DNA of 48,874 nucleotides, taken from positions 1 through 48,874 of the forward strand of contig NZ_RRYV01000009.1 in assembly GCF_014861395.1 (NCBI RefSeq). Reading direction: 5' to 3'. This document shows positions 1-9,679 of the stretch, piece after piece. Every line of letters starts with the position of its first letter. Positions within the stretch are counted from its first letter, which is position 1. Source of the stretch: Psychrobacter sp. FME13. GTDB lineage: Bacteria > Pseudomonadota > Gammaproteobacteria > Pseudomonadales > Moraxellaceae. The notes under the pieces are model-generated. The model was not told the origin of the DNA. It was given only the letters and a program-made list of their open reading frames with translations, and searched no databases. A program made the translations under genes and the position numbers.

Positions 1-76
1 CTTCTATGTCAATTATGGCTATGTCTGATGCCAGCATACTTTTTAGAACACCACCAAAATTATTAAGAAACTACAA

Positions 77-100
77 CACGTAAGCTAATGAGTTTACGTG
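77..100. other. Dyad upstream of proB
   Basis: Perfect 7-bp inverted repeat CACGTAA / TTACGTG with a 10-nt spacer, about 60 bp before the proB start. No T-run follows directly, so it is a poor terminator candidate. It could be the 3' end of an upstream transcript or an operator. Nothing else is recognisable in bases 1-160. Confidence 0.3.
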
Positions 101-160
101 AATATATCTGAATTTTTTAAATCAATCCCTAATCAATTCACAAAATAAACAGGAGTTTAT

Positions 161-1333
161 ATGGCAGATGACATAGAAAACACGGTCGAAGAAGCACGAT
201 TTGTTAAACAAACTCGCAACTTTGACATTCAGCGCGTTATTGTCAAGATTGGCTCATCGTTATTAACCAATAACGGTCGAGGGCTCGATCGAACTGCCAT
301 ATATGAGTGGGCAAAGCAAATTGCTAAACTACATAAGCAAGGCATCGAAGTACTATTGGTATCGTCAGGCGCAGTTGCTGAAGGTGTGGTACGTATGGAC
401 CTTGAGGAACGCCCTAAAAAATTAGCAGCACTACAGGCCTGTGCTTCTATCGGTCAAATGGGTTTGATTGAAACCTGGTGGTCAGCATTGATTCAGCATG
501 GTATCCAAAGCTCGCAACTATTATTGACTCATGATGATTTGTCTAACCGCAGCCGTTATCTCAATACTACGGGTGCGTTGACTCAACTACTAGAGTGGCA
601 TGTGCTACCAGTCATCAATGAAAATGACACCATTACTATTGATGAAATTAAATTTGGTGATAACGACACTTTAGGGGCAATGGCAGCAGCAATGGTTAAT
701 GCTGATTTGTACATTATCTTAACGGATCAAAAAGGTGTTTTTACTGATAATCCACGTGATAACCCTAATGCTAAAATGATTCGCCAAGAGCGTGCCATGG
801 CTGATTACTTGTTTGATATAGCAGGGGATGGCGGTAAACTTGGACGTGGTGGTATGTTGACCAAAATACGTGCTGGTCGTTTGGCTGCAATGGGTGGTTG
901 CCCAACTGTTATCGTGAGCGGTGCTATTGATGATGTCATCACTCGTGTGGTGTCAGGTGAAGCGGTTGGTACACTATTGACAACCAACGATGAAGATAAA
1001 ATCATCGCTCGTAAGCAATGGCTCGCAGCTCACTTGCGTATGTCAGGCAGCTTAGTGGTCGATGCGGGTGCAGCAAAGGCGTTGACTGAACTTAATAAAA
1101 GTCTATTGCCAGTTGGTGTGGTAGAAGTGCGTGGTGGTTTTGATGAAGGTGATGTGGTTGAAATTATTCATCAGGATACTGGCGAGCGTATCGCCGTTGG
1201 ACAAGTAAACTTTTCATCGGATGATGCGCATCGAGCAGCACGTGAGCGTACAGAGCAATTCGATAAGATTTTTGGTAGTAATGAAGAGCGTGTGGTTATG
1301 GTACACCGTGATAATTTAGCACTCACAGTATAG
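161..1333 (+). CDS. proB: Glutamate 5-kinase
   Basis: Cytosolic enzyme that phosphorylates L-glutamate with ATP, the first step of proline synthesis. The amino-acid kinase domain spans roughly residues 23-280, with the lysine/glycine motif KIGSSLLTNNG at 29-39, NEND at 153-156, FGDND at 165-169 and GRGGM at 228-232. A PUA-like C-terminal domain occupies about residues 290-375, as in E. coli ProB (367 aa). The 390-aa length reflects an extra ~20 N-terminal residues. The ATG has an AGGAG ribosome-binding site about 6 nt upstream. It stands alone, without proA. A mobile-looking repeat begins 25 bp after the stop. Confidence 0.96.
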   Translation: MADDIENTVEEARFVKQTRNFDIQRVIVKIGSSLLTNNGRGLDRTAIYEWAKQIAKLHKQGIEVLLVSSGAVAEGVVRMDLEERPKKLAALQACASIGQMGLIETWWSALIQHGIQSSQLLLTHDDLSNRSRYLNTTGALTQLLEWHVLPVINENDTITIDEIKFGDNDTLGAMAAAMVNADLYIILTDQKGVFTDNPRDNPNAKMIRQERAMADYLFDIAGDGGKLGRGGMLTKIRAGRLAAMGGCPTVIVSGAIDDVITRVVSGEAVGTLLTTNDEDKIIARKQWLAAHLRMSGSLVVDAGAAKALTELNKSLLPVGVVEVRGGFDEGDVVEIIHQDTGERIAVGQVNFSSDDAHRAARERTEQFDKIFGSNEERVVMVHRDNLALTV

Positions 1334-1356
1334 TTTATGGATTGTATGGCAAACGT

Positions 1357-1530
1357 TAGGGCGTGTCCTCAATTCAATCGATAATCATCTAAATGGGTTA
1401 AAAATGGCTAAATCTTGCCAAACGGCGTCAAATAGCTGATTAATATCTCGATATTATCTGCGCTATTTTCCTTGTTTGACTGCAGTTTATCTCATTTTTA
1501 TCACCATTTTTAAAATGAGGACACGCCCTA
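1357..1530. repeat. Family A MITE-like element, intact copy
   Basis: A 170-bp non-coding element (1359-1528) with perfect 12-bp terminal inverted repeats, GGGCGTGTCCTC at 1359-1370 and GAGGACACGCCC at 1517-1528, flanked on both sides by TA. This looks like a TA target duplication. A diverged full-length copy lies inverted at 38740-38898 and a deleted one at 17903-17953. No ORF is inside. Terminal inverted repeats plus TA flanks suggest mobilisation by an IS630/Tc1-type or IS5-group transposase; that is inference. Confidence 0.8.
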
Positions 1531-1641
1531 GTATGCAAGTCATATAAAGGTAAATACAGGCTATAGGATAATAGTTATCCTTATCTATCCATACTTATAT
1601 ATTGTAAATATTTCATATCTTTTTATTCAACTTATTGTATT

Positions 1642-1679
1642 TATCACAGCTTACATTGATCATGATGAAAGCTGTGATA
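1642..1679 (+). promoter_or_regulatory. Hairpin in hemE leader
   Basis: Perfect 11-bp inverted repeat TATCACAGCTT / AAGCTGTGATA around a 16-nt loop. It ends 4 nt before the hemE GGAG ribosome-binding site (1684-1687), so it would form right next to the ribosome-binding region. A second short dyad, GGATAA tag TTATCC, lies at 1566-1580. Confidence 0.5.
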
Positions 1680-1695
1680 TTTTGGAGATTTGCAC

Positions 1696-2832
1696 ATGAG
1701 TGCTTCAGATAGCAGTAACTCAGTTCAGCAAGACTTTGCGCCCTTAAAAAATGACAGATTGCTCCGAGCATTGCGATTTGAGACGATCGACACCACGCCC
1801 GTTTGGATGATGCGTCAAGCTGGCCGTTATTTACCAGAGTATAAGGCGACTCGTGCCGATGCAGGTGATTTCATGAGCCTATGCAGAGATACTGACCGTG
1901 CTACTGAAGTGACTTTACAGCCATTACGTCGTTATGATTTAGACGCTGCTATCTTATTCAGTGATATTTTGACTATCCCTGATGCAATGGGATTGGGACT
2001 ATATTTTGAAGCTGGCGAAGGTCCAAAGTTCAAGCATCCTATCCGTCAGCAAGCCGATCTTGATAGATTGCCAGTGTTAGAGCCCAATGACTCTCTTGAC
2101 TATGTTATGCGTGCGGTAACGAGCATTCGTAAGGCTTTGAATGGGCAAGTGCCCCTATTTGGTTTTTCTGGTAGTCCTTGGACACTGGCTACTTACATGG
2201 TAGAAGGTGGCGGCTCAAAAGATTACCGCTATACCAAAGGCTTTTTATACAGCAATCCTCAGTTTTTGCATCAATTATTGGATAAATTGGCAACGTCGGT
2301 TATCGATTATTTAGACGCGCAGGTGGTTGCTGGTGCTCAAATATTACAGATATTTGATAGTTGGGGTGGGGCGCTTGGCCATCGTCAATTTATCGAGTTT
2401 TCTCACGCTTATAATAAACGTATTATCGCTGAGCTAAAGGTACGCCACCCACAAGTACCAGTAGTATTATTCACTAAAGGTGGTGGATTGTGGCTAGATA
2501 TTCAAGCGGATAGTGAAGCGGATGTTTTGGGTCTGGATTGGACGATGCCGATTGATCGTGCTAGACAAGTTTTGACGGATAGTCAGCGTGAGCTAACCAA
2601 ACAGTACAATCAACCACAACGTAGCAAAGCCGTTCAAGGAAATTTAGATCCAGCGACGCTTTATGGATCACCTGAGACTATTCGTTCTGAAGTTAATGCG
2701 ATGCTTGATAGTGCTTATGCTAGTGGCGAAAAAACAGGTTATATAGCAAACTTAGGTCATGGCATCACTCAGTGGGTCAACCCTGATAACGCAAAAGTGT
2801 TTATCGATGCGGTACATGATTATAAGCTTTAA
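1696..2832 (+). CDS. hemE: Uroporphyrinogen decarboxylase
   Basis: Converts uroporphyrinogen III to coproporphyrinogen III in haem synthesis by removing four carboxylates; cytosolic. Family signatures are clear: [11 protein letters not shown] near the N-terminus, FSDIL, the [18 protein letters not shown] stretch, IFDSWGG and NLGHGI near the C-terminus. Length is 378 aa from this ATG, against about 354 in E. coli; the extra residues are an N-terminal Ser/Asn-rich leader. A TTG two codons upstream (1690) is in frame, but the ATG at 1696 has GGAG at a good 8-nt spacing. A strong hairpin directly precedes that site. Confidence 0.95.
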   Translation: MSASDSSNSVQQDFAPLKNDRLLRALRFETIDTTPVWMMRQAGRYLPEYKATRADAGDFMSLCRDTDRATEVTLQPLRRYDLDAAILFSDILTIPDAMGLGLYFEAGEGPKFKHPIRQQADLDRLPVLEPNDSLDYVMRAVTSIRKALNGQVPLFGFSGSPWTLATYMVEGGGSKDYRYTKGFLYSNPQFLHQLLDKLATSVIDYLDAQVVAGAQILQIFDSWGGALGHRQFIEFSHAYNKRIIAELKVRHPQVPVVLFTKGGGLWLDIQADSEADVLGLDWTMPIDRARQVLTDSQRELTKQYNQPQRSKAVQGNLDPATLYGSPETIRSEVNAMLDSAYASGEKTGYIANLGHGITQWVNPDNAKVFIDAVHDYKL

Positions 2833-2924
2833 AAGTAATTGTTTATTAATTTTGAGTGTTGAATATTTAAAGCAGACTCTAAACTTATCTACTATTTATT
2901 AAGTAAAAGAAAAAAGGATATCTT

Positions 2925-3992
2925 ATGATTTCAGCTGCGATTGTTGGTGGTACGGGCTATACAGGTATTGAGCTTATTCGCTTATTATCTGCCCATCCAA
3001 AAGTATCTATCGATTTGCTAACATCACGTAGTGAAGCGGGTACACGAGCTGATGAGATATTTCCAAGCTTACGTGGTATATCTGACATTGTATTTAGTGA
3101 TTTAGGTGACAAGACTCTTGCTACGCTACAGCAGTGCGATGTGGTGTTTTTTGCGACGCCGCATGGCGTTGCTATGAAGCAAGCGGAAGCATTGACGCAA
3201 GCGGGTGTAAAGGTCATTGATTTGGCTGCTGATTTTCGGTTGCAATCATTGAACGACTTTGAGCACTGGTATAAACAGTCTCATGCTTGCCCTGAGTTGT
3301 TAAAGACTGCTGTTTATGGCTTACCTGAAGTCAATCGCGATAAGCTTGCTGATGCTTTGGTAGTAGGTAACCCTGGTTGTTATCCAACCACGGCTATTTT
3401 AGGTTTGAAGCCAATAATTGAAGCGCAAAATAAGCAAGCAGAAAGACTGGTTGAGTCTCGTATTGTCATTGATGCAAAGTCAGGCGTTTCAGGCGCAGGT
3501 CGTCAAGCAAAGCTTGCGCTTAACTATGCTGAGTCGACTGATAATTTTAAGGCTTATAGTGTCGAGGGGCATCGTCACCTGCCTGAGATTGAGCAGGGTG
3601 TTGCACAGTTATTAGACAGTCAATTTACCCATCGTATTCGTTTTTTACCGCATCTGGTGCCAATGATACGCGGTATGCTGAGTTCTATTCATCTAGAGCT
3701 TACTGATGCTGGTGCAGCTATTGATTGGCAGCAAGTTTTTGAGACGGTATACGCATCAGAGACATTCATTGATGTGATGCCAAAAGGTATTTATCCAGAT
3801 ACACGTAGCGTGCGTGCTAGTAACCGCTTACGCATTGCCGTGCATCAAGACAATGATCGTGCTGAGTTGACGGTTATCGTGGTGCAAGATAATTTGGTCA
3901 AAGGAGCCGCAGGTCAGGCGGTACAAAACATGAACGTGATGTTTGGCTTTGATGAGACAATGGGGCTGAATTTTGCTCCTATTGTTCCTTAA
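2925..3992 (+). CDS. argC: N-acetyl-gamma-glutamyl-phosphate reductase
   Basis: NADPH-dependent reduction of N-acetyl-glutamyl-phosphate to the semialdehyde, the third step of arginine synthesis. The dinucleotide-binding motif GGTGYTG is at residues 8-14, the catalytic cysteine is Cys152 in GNPGCYPT, and the HRHLPEI histidine motif is near residue 215. At 355 aa it has the length of the standard bacterial type-1 enzyme. The start has AAGGAT upstream. In pseudomonads argC is likewise followed by a coiled-coil membrane protein gene, as here. Confidence 0.96.
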   Translation: MISAAIVGGTGYTGIELIRLLSAHPKVSIDLLTSRSEAGTRADEIFPSLRGISDIVFSDLGDKTLATLQQCDVVFFATPHGVAMKQAEALTQAGVKVIDLAADFRLQSLNDFEHWYKQSHACPELLKTAVYGLPEVNRDKLADALVVGNPGCYPTTAILGLKPIIEAQNKQAERLVESRIVIDAKSGVSGAGRQAKLALNYAESTDNFKAYSVEGHRHLPEIEQGVAQLLDSQFTHRIRFLPHLVPMIRGMLSSIHLELTDAGAAIDWQQVFETVYASETFIDVMPKGIYPDTRSVRASNRLRIAVHQDNDRAELTVIVVQDNLVKGAAGQAVQNMNVMFGFDETMGLNFAPIVP

Positions 3993-3997
3993 TGTAG

Positions 3998-4016
3998 TTT
4001 GTCCTCGCCAAACGGC
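3998..4016. repeat. Possible family A scrap
   Basis: Just after the argC stop the sequence TGTCCTC joins directly to GCCAAACGGCG. Both blocks occur in the intact family A element at 1357-1530, where about 40 bp separate them. This may be an internally deleted remnant, but 18 bp is too short to be sure. Confidence 0.3.
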
Positions 4017-4093
4017 GCACATTCATGTTGCTAGGTATTGCCTATAAATTCCGTTATAATAAAAAGCCTTTATTATTAAGAGATACTGTTTAA

Positions 4094-4960
4094 ATGCGTG
4101 CCAAGTCCGTATTACGTTTTTACTCACAGTTAGCACGTCTATTGTGCAAAAATTCTATTTGTCATAATGATGAGTGTGAACTCCTTTTTATTACAAATAA
4201 AAACAGCTTGATTAAAAGTGTGGGTGGTACTCAACAAGGTGCATCTACGCTGATATTGGTGCTATTTGTGGTTGTTGTATTAGTAACTGCTATGGCTGGA
4301 TTGATACTTGGTCATAATTTAGGGTATCAGCGAGGCTATCATTCTATGAATAAGGAAACTCAACAAGCATTAACCAACAGTAAAGAGGCGACTCAAGAAC
4401 TTGAAGATTTGCGTTTAAGCAATAAAATCGCACTCAATCAAGCAGCGACTGCCAAGCAAGAGCTAGCGATAAGCTTGGCTAATGTAAAAAAGTTGCGTGA
4501 GAGTAAGCAAGAATTGACGACTGAAAATAAAAAGCTCTCACAGCTCAACGATGTGTATGCTGAGACCTTAAGTGGTAAGGGTGGCATGCCATTACAGGTA
4601 TTAGGCGCCAATATTAATCCATTGCCTGAAAATGCTTTTGAATACAAGTTCGATATTGGCATGCTGGCAAATGATGGCAGATCAAAACTTTTGACGCCAA
4701 CGCTGATATTGCTTAATGATGATAACTTTGTAGAGGTGCCGCTGGATCATCCAGTTGATATGATAGAAGGTATTGTCCGTATTCGTGGCCGTTTTATCAT
4801 GCCATCAAACTTTAAACCATTACAAGTTAAACTCAGTTTAGAAGCTGATGGACAAGAGGTAGAGCAGCTTTATGATTGGAAGAATGGTGCTCGAGTTAAT
4901 AATATGCCGCTATCACTTTTAGAGTTACCAGAAGTCGATGATAGTCCAATCGAGCCGTAG
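4094..4960 (+). CDS. Membrane-anchored coiled-coil protein (DUF6776-like)
   Basis: Function unknown. An unusual ~48-residue N-terminal segment is followed by one strongly hydrophobic helix (about residues 50-72), a Gln/Ala/Leu-rich coiled coil (about 85-150) and a beta-rich C-terminal domain (about 160-275). This predicts an inner-membrane protein with a periplasmic coiled coil and head. The architecture and the position right after argC match the DUF6776 family of Pseudomonas-like genomes, remembered rather than searched. The start is uncertain: AAGAGA lies ~10 nt upstream, but the segment before the helix is longer than usual. A TATAAT-like sequence at 4055-4060 could be its promoter -10. 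Confidence 0.7.
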   Translation: MRAKSVLRFYSQLARLLCKNSICHNDECELLFITNKNSLIKSVGGTQQGASTLILVLFVVVVLVTAMAGLILGHNLGYQRGYHSMNKETQQALTNSKEATQELEDLRLSNKIALNQAATAKQELAISLANVKKLRESKQELTTENKKLSQLNDVYAETLSGKGGMPLQVLGANINPLPENAFEYKFDIGMLANDGRSKLLTPTLILLNDDNFVEVPLDHPVDMIEGIVRIRGRFIMPSNFKPLQVKLSLEADGQEVEQLYDWKNGARVNNMPLSLLELPEVDDSPIEP

Positions 4961-5035
4961 CTGTATGCTTATTATCATGTCTGCTAATCTTTCTTATTTC
5001 TATTATAAACATACTTATTAATTTGCATTCTAATT

Positions 5036-5443
5036 ATGATAAAACAAATGATATTACAGACCATGCCACTTGTTGCTGACTGGCACTTTCCCCATATGCC
5101 AGATGTTCGTGCGCAAGATGGTAATACAGACGATGATACCTCACCACAAGCGGATGTACTAGTAGCAGAGCCTGAAGTGGCTAAACCGCCCATGTATGCA
5201 GTTGTGATGTATAATGATAATTATACACCGATGGAATTCGTTGTTTATATTTTGCAGTCAGAATTTCGTCATAGCATGGATTCAGCCGTTGAGATTATGT
5301 TGACAATCCACAATAGCAGCAAAGGTATTGCAGGTATTTATCCAAAAGATATTGCTGAGACTAAAGCCAAAAAAGTAAATAGTTTGGCACATCGTGAAGG
5401 ATATCCATTATTGACTCAGATAGAGCCACATCAAGGCGAATAG
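5036..5443 (+). CDS. clpS: ATP-dependent Clp protease adaptor
   Basis: Adaptor that delivers N-end-rule substrates to ClpA. The core YNDNYTPMEFVVYIL and the downstream segments MLTIHNSSKGIAGIY and EGYPLLTQIEP are the classic ClpS fold, with the Asn/Asp and Met residues of the substrate pocket visible. The ~50-residue acidic N-terminal arm, longer than in E. coli (106 aa total), would be the flexible arm that enters ClpA. No ribosome-binding site is convincing; ATG at 5036, 5048 or 5063 are all possible starts. clpA follows, but only after an unusual 731-bp gap. Confidence 0.93.
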   Translation: MIKQMILQTMPLVADWHFPHMPDVRAQDGNTDDDTSPQADVLVAEPEVAKPPMYAVVMYNDNYTPMEFVVYILQSEFRHSMDSAVEIMLTIHNSSKGIAGIYPKDIAETKAKKVNSLAHREGYPLLTQIEPHQGE

Positions 5444-6174
5444 AAATATTTTTCAATGTTCAAAAAATGCTAGTATTTGCAACTTTCTCAAAGCTCTCAA
5501 TTGTCATAACTATTATGAATAACTCGCTTTTATAGTGAGTTTGGTATATGTCCTACATCCCCACATATCGTATCCTTCATGATCAATTCAAAAAGTACAC
5601 GCACCTATATCAAACACGTTTAGCTTGTACATCGTACGTATGCTCTTTTTTCCACTATGTTTTTTTGGATGTTATCAGCTGACTGCTTTAATAAACTCTA
5701 AGTAATGTTTTTACATCCTATCACCCTCTTTTATTATCCTCTCATTTTTTTATCTATGTCATTCTCTACATTTTTATCGCTATTGATGTATAGTCAAAAA
5801 AGTCTAAAATAGTTACAAGTCAGCTAAGTTCAGAGTGTGCCAGATAGTATATTTAGAGAGGGTAACGCTGTAGCCATTGCGTGGTTCTCTGACTATAGAC
5901 TATGCTTTGATACATTTTAATCGATGTTAATAGATTGACTCTCGCTGAGTATCGTGTTGAGATAAAGAACAGCGAATATGCGTTATCAAAAACCTTAATT
6001 GATGATAGGTAGGCAATACCGTTATTTATATAGTGTTTTACCAATGCCATTTGGTAAGATGTCTTAATAATACAAACATTACCCTTGAACAATCCATCTA
6101 TCGCCCTGATTTACTTACTAACTCATTTATAAAGCTATCAATTATAAAGATAGGTATAACCGTAGGAAGTTGTT
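5444..6174. other. 731-bp gene-free stretch between clpS and clpA
   Basis: No convincing gene on either strand. Visible items are a 7-bp hairpin (AACTCGC / GTGAGTT, 5521-5541, one G-U pair) that could weakly end the clpS transcript, and a promoter-like pair TTGATG (5783-5788) and TAAAAT (5805-5810) with a 16-bp spacer. If that promoter is used, the clpA leader would be over 350 nt. The rest is AT-rich with pyrimidine-rich runs. Confidence 0.4.
5783..5810 (+). promoter_or_regulatory. Candidate clpA promoter
   Basis: TTGATG, 16-bp spacer, TAAAAT. It is the best sigma70-like match in the gap before clpA. Predicted by eye only. Confidence 0.3.
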
Positions 6175-8745
6175 ATGTTAAGTCGTCATCTTGAAGTTTC
6201 TTTGCGTTTAGCAATGACACTTGCGCGTCAAAAATCGCATGAGTATCTTACTGTTGAACACTTACTACTGGCATTGTTAGAAAATACACATGCTGCTAAT
6301 ACATTGACTGCTTGCAATGCAAATGTCTCAACGCTGCGTACTGAGCTAGAAGCTTATATTAATAAGCACACGCCAACGATAGATGCAGATACAGAGCAGT
6401 CACCACAGCCAACCCAAAGTTTTGATCGTATCCTGCAGCGTGCTATTTTTCATGTGCAATCTATCGGTGGTGGACGTTTGGTAGAAGGTTCGGATATTTT
6501 GGTGTCTATGTTCTCAGAGCATGATACGTATGCTGTTTATTTGCTCAAAAAGCAAGGCATCAGTCGCCTTGAGCTGACTCAATACTTGTCACATGGTCAA
6601 GATAAAGAAGAGCCATCTGAGCCGCGTGCTTCGATGACTGGTGAGCGCCGTAATGCCTCAGAGAAGACTAGCAAAGACCCATTGGTTGAATTCGCGACCA
6701 ATTTAAATCAACGTGCTGCGGAAGGTAAAACAGATCCATTGATTGGACGCACCTCTGAGATTGAGCGCGCTGCGCAAGTATTGTGTCGTCGCCGCAAAAA
6801 TAATCCGTTGTTAGTCGGTGAGCCTGGTGTTGGTAAAACTTCTATCGCAGAAGGCTTGGCATGGTTGATTATCAACGATAAAGCACCGAAGCCACTTAAT
6901 GGTTGTGTGATTTATAGTCTTGATATTGGTTCGTTAATTGCAGGTACTAAATACCGCGGTGACTTTGAAAAACGCATGAAATCACTGTTAGACGCACTAA
7001 AGAAAAAACCCAATGCTATTTTGTTTATCGATGAGATTCACATGATTATTGGCGCAGGGTCGTCAATGAGTAGCAATATGGATGTGTCTAATTTAATCAA
7101 GCCAGCACTGGCTAACGGTGAGCTACGTTGTATTGGTTCGACTACATTTACTGAGTATCGTCAAGTATTTGAAAAAGACCATGCGCTCTCTCGTCGTTTC
7201 CAAAAAATTGATGTAAAAGAGCCTAGCGTTGATGACAGTATCGATATTTTACGCGGTCTAAAACCACGTTATGAAGAGTTTCATAATGTTGAATATACTG
7301 ATGAGGCATTGGTTACAGCCGTTCAGCTATCTGCCAAACATATTCACGAGCGTTTTTTACCAGATAAAGCAATCGATGTGATCGATGAAGCGGGTGCATA
7401 TAAGCGTCTAGGTGTGATTCCTGATACCAATGATATCGATGCAGAAGAAAGCTTTATTGCGGATATAGAGCAAGACTTTGATGCGCAAATTGAGGCTGAT
7501 GAAGAAGGCCTGAATGAAGAGAGCGATAGTGAAATTGACAATGATTTTACTAGTAGTGAAACACAGGACCAAACAAACACTGCAAAAGTTGATGATCCTC
7601 TCCAATCAACCAGTGAGGCAAAAGCGGCTAAGACCAAGAAGAAACCACCAATGAAAATCGATGTGGCGGATATTGAGGCCATTGTAGCTAAGCTTGCACG
7701 TATTCCGCCCAAGTCTGTATCTAGTGATGATAAGAGTATTCTGAAGCACTTAGACCGTGACCTTAAGCATCTCGTATTTGGTCAGGATGAAGCGATTGAA
7801 ACCTTAGCAGATGCTATTAAATTATCTCGTGCGGGTCTAAAATCACCAGATAAACCAATTGGATCGTTTATGTTTGCCGGTCCAACTGGAGTTGGTAAAA
7901 CGGAAGTGTCACGTCAGTTAGCTAATTTGCTTGGTGTTGAGTTGGTGCGTTTTGATATGTCAGAATATATGGAAGCGCATACTGCTTCACGTCTGATTGG
8001 TGCGCCTCCAGGTTATGTTGGTTACGATCAAGGTGGCTTGCTTACCGAAAAAATTAACCAGCATCCACATTGTGTGTTATTGCTTGACGAAATTGAAAAA
8101 GCGCATCCTGATGTCTTTAACTTGTTATTACAGGTTATGGATCATGGAACATTGACAGATAATAATGGTCGTGTTGCCGTCTTTAAACAGGTTATCGTTA
8201 TCATGACCACCAACGTTGGTGCTGACAGTATTAGTCGCTCGTCTATGGGCTTTACTGAACAAGACCACAGTCGTGATAATACAGAGTCTCTCAAGCGCGT
8301 TTTTACTCCTGAATTCCGTAACCGTCTTGACGCTATTATTCAGTTCAATCCACTGGATACGTCAGTAGTGGTATCAGTGGTTGATAAGTTCTTGGTTGAG
8401 TTACAAGTCCAACTTGATGATAAACAAGTGACATTAGAGATTGATGATGATGTGCGTACTTATCTGGCTGAGAAAGGCTATGACCGTTTGATGGGTGCTC
8501 GCCCAATGCAACGTTTGATTCAGGATGAAATCAAAAAACCACTAGCTAGCATGATTTTGTTTGGTGAGTTAGTTAATGGTGGGGTGGTGCATTTAACCTT
8601 AGAACCTAGTGAGATGAACGAGACACAGAGTGATACGGTTAAGCTTGATAAGTCTATAGATAAAGGATCAGAAGACAGTCGCATCACTTTGACGGTGGTT
8701 GAGACTCATGAGCCGTATTCTGATTCTGAATCAGTGGCCAGCTGA
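6175..8745 (+). CDS. clpA: ATP-dependent Clp protease ATP-binding subunit ClpA
   Basis: AAA+ unfoldase that feeds substrates into ClpP, with ClpS as adaptor. The Clp N-domain covers residues 1-145; AAA-1 has Walker A GEPGVGKT (215-222) and Walker B LFIDEIH; AAA-2 has Walker A GPTGVGKT (569-576), [14 protein letters not shown] and the D2-small domain. AGGAAG precedes the ATG. At 856 aa it is about 100 residues longer than E. coli ClpA (758). Roughly 65 of these form a very acidic insert (about 417-493, DNA 7423-7653) where E. coli has a short basic linker between the AAA domains. Another ~40 form an acidic/polar C-terminal tail. Confidence 0.97.
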   Translation: MLSRHLEVSLRLAMTLARQKSHEYLTVEHLLLALLENTHAANTLTACNANVSTLRTELEAYINKHTPTIDADTEQSPQPTQSFDRILQRAIFHVQSIGGGRLVEGSDILVSMFSEHDTYAVYLLKKQGISRLELTQYLSHGQDKEEPSEPRASMTGERRNASEKTSKDPLVEFATNLNQRAAEGKTDPLIGRTSEIERAAQVLCRRRKNNPLLVGEPGVGKTSIAEGLAWLIINDKAPKPLNGCVIYSLDIGSLIAGTKYRGDFEKRMKSLLDALKKKPNAILFIDEIHMIIGAGSSMSSNMDVSNLIKPALANGELRCIGSTTFTEYRQVFEKDHALSRRFQKIDVKEPSVDDSIDILRGLKPRYEEFHNVEYTDEALVTAVQLSAKHIHERFLPDKAIDVIDEAGAYKRLGVIPDTNDIDAEESFIADIEQDFDAQIEADEEGLNEESDSEIDNDFTSSETQDQTNTAKVDDPLQSTSEAKAAKTKKKPPMKIDVADIEAIVAKLARIPPKSVSSDDKSILKHLDRDLKHLVFGQDEAIETLADAIKLSRAGLKSPDKPIGSFMFAGPTGVGKTEVSRQLANLLGVELVRFDMSEYMEAHTASRLIGAPPGYVGYDQGGLLTEKINQHPHCVLLLDEIEKAHPDVFNLLLQVMDHGTLTDNNGRVAVFKQVIVIMTTNVGADSISRSSMGFTEQDHSRDNTESLKRVFTPEFRNRLDAIIQFNPLDTSVVVSVVDKFLVELQVQLDDKQVTLEIDDDVRTYLAEKGYDRLMGARPMQRLIQDEIKKPLASMILFGELVNGGVVHLTLEPSEMNETQSDTVKLDKSIDKGSEDSRITLTVVETHEPYSDSESVAS

Positions 8746-8789
8746 TTGTTGTATTAGCAACATATTGTAAATATTAAACAAGCACGATA

Positions 8790-8827
8790 AAAACGGTTAC
8801 CATGTTGTTGCGGTAGCCGTTTTTTTT
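8790..8827 (+). terminator. Intrinsic terminator after clpA
   Basis: Stem AACGGTTACC / GGTAGCCGTT (one G-U pair) with a 10-nt loop, followed by a run of T. Confidence 0.85.
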
Positions 8828-8941
8828 ATTGCTATAATTCATAATAGAACCAATCTAATATTAATTGTCATATGTATTGATTGTCACATGAGCCATAAAG
8901 TAGGTACATAAACGGTTATAACAAATAAAAAAGGATATATG

Positions 8942-9679
8942 ATGGAGCTGTTTGATGAGCAAGCAACCAAAACCCCAGAGCAAAAGCAGGCAATTTTAGA
9001 TAATGTGCGATTGCCAATAGATTGGAAGACTGCGTTAGCAGAGGAGTTAACATCTGAAAACATGGACAAGCTGAGAGCGTTTTTAAAAGAAGCTTATCAA
9101 TCAGAGGATAGTGTTTATCCGCCTGCACCACTGATGTTTAACGCTTTTAATTTGACACCTTTATCTAGTGTTAAGGTCGTGATACTAGGGCAAGATCCTT
9201 ATCATCGCCCAGGACAAGCCATGGGACTGTCATTTTCAGTACCTAAAGCGATTCCTAAGCCACCGTCATTAAATAATGTGCTGAAAGAGATGGCCAGTGA
9301 TATCGGTATCGGTGCGTCTGCGCATGGTGACTTAACCTACTGGGCACAGCAGGGTGTACTATTACTTAATAGTTCGCTGACGGTAAAAGAAGGTGAGCCA
9401 AACAGTCATCAAAATAAAGGTTGGGAGCAGTTCACTGATGCAGTGATTGATGTGGTTAATGAACAAACAGAACACACTGTATTTATATTATGGGGTAGTA
9501 AAGCACAGAAAAAAGGTAAGTATATTAATACTGACAAACATCTCGTTTTAACAGCTGTGCATCCGTCACCACTTGCTGCGAATCGAGGTGGGTTTTTTGG
9601 CTCTAAACCGTTTTCTAAGACCAATGATTACTTAGTGCAGTATGGTCAAACGCCGATTGATTGGCAACTGCCACAGTAA
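8942..9679 (+). CDS. ung: Uracil-DNA glycosylase
   Basis: Removes uracil from DNA in base-excision repair. The catalytic loop GQDPYH with the water-activating Asp and the leucine-loop segment HPSPLAANRGGFFGS are both present, as is GLSFSV. Length is ~245 aa, close to family 1 UDG with a short N-terminal extension. Two ATGs are adjacent (8939 and 8942); the second sits 6 nt from AAGGA and is preferred. The tadA ATG immediately follows the TAA, so the two are probably co-transcribed. Confidence 0.95.
   Translation: MELFDEQATKTPEQKQAILDNVRLPIDWKTALAEELTSENMDKLRAFLKEAYQSEDSVYPPAPLMFNAFNLTPLSSVKVVILGQDPYHRPGQAMGLSFSVPKAIPKPPSLNNVLKEMASDIGIGASAHGDLTYWAQQGVLLLNSSLTVKEGEPNSHQNKGWEQFTDAVIDVVNEQTEHTVFILWGSKAQKKGKYINTDKHLVLTAVHPSPLAANRGGFFGSKPFSKTNDYLVQYGQTPIDWQLPQ

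Noticed and set aside
1566-1580. GGATAA tag TTATCC dyad as an operator for hemE
   Set aside because: Six-base arms with a 3-bp centre are common by chance in AT-rich DNA; no second site supports it.
5853-6092. 79-aa minus-strand frame in the clpS-clpA gap
   Set aside because: TTG start, no ribosome-binding site, no recognisable domain and AT-rich random-looking composition.
7344-7712. 122-aa minus-strand frame opposite the ClpA acidic insert
   Set aside because: Serine-rich mirror of the Asp/Glu-rich coding strand; an expected shadow of GAT/GAA codons.
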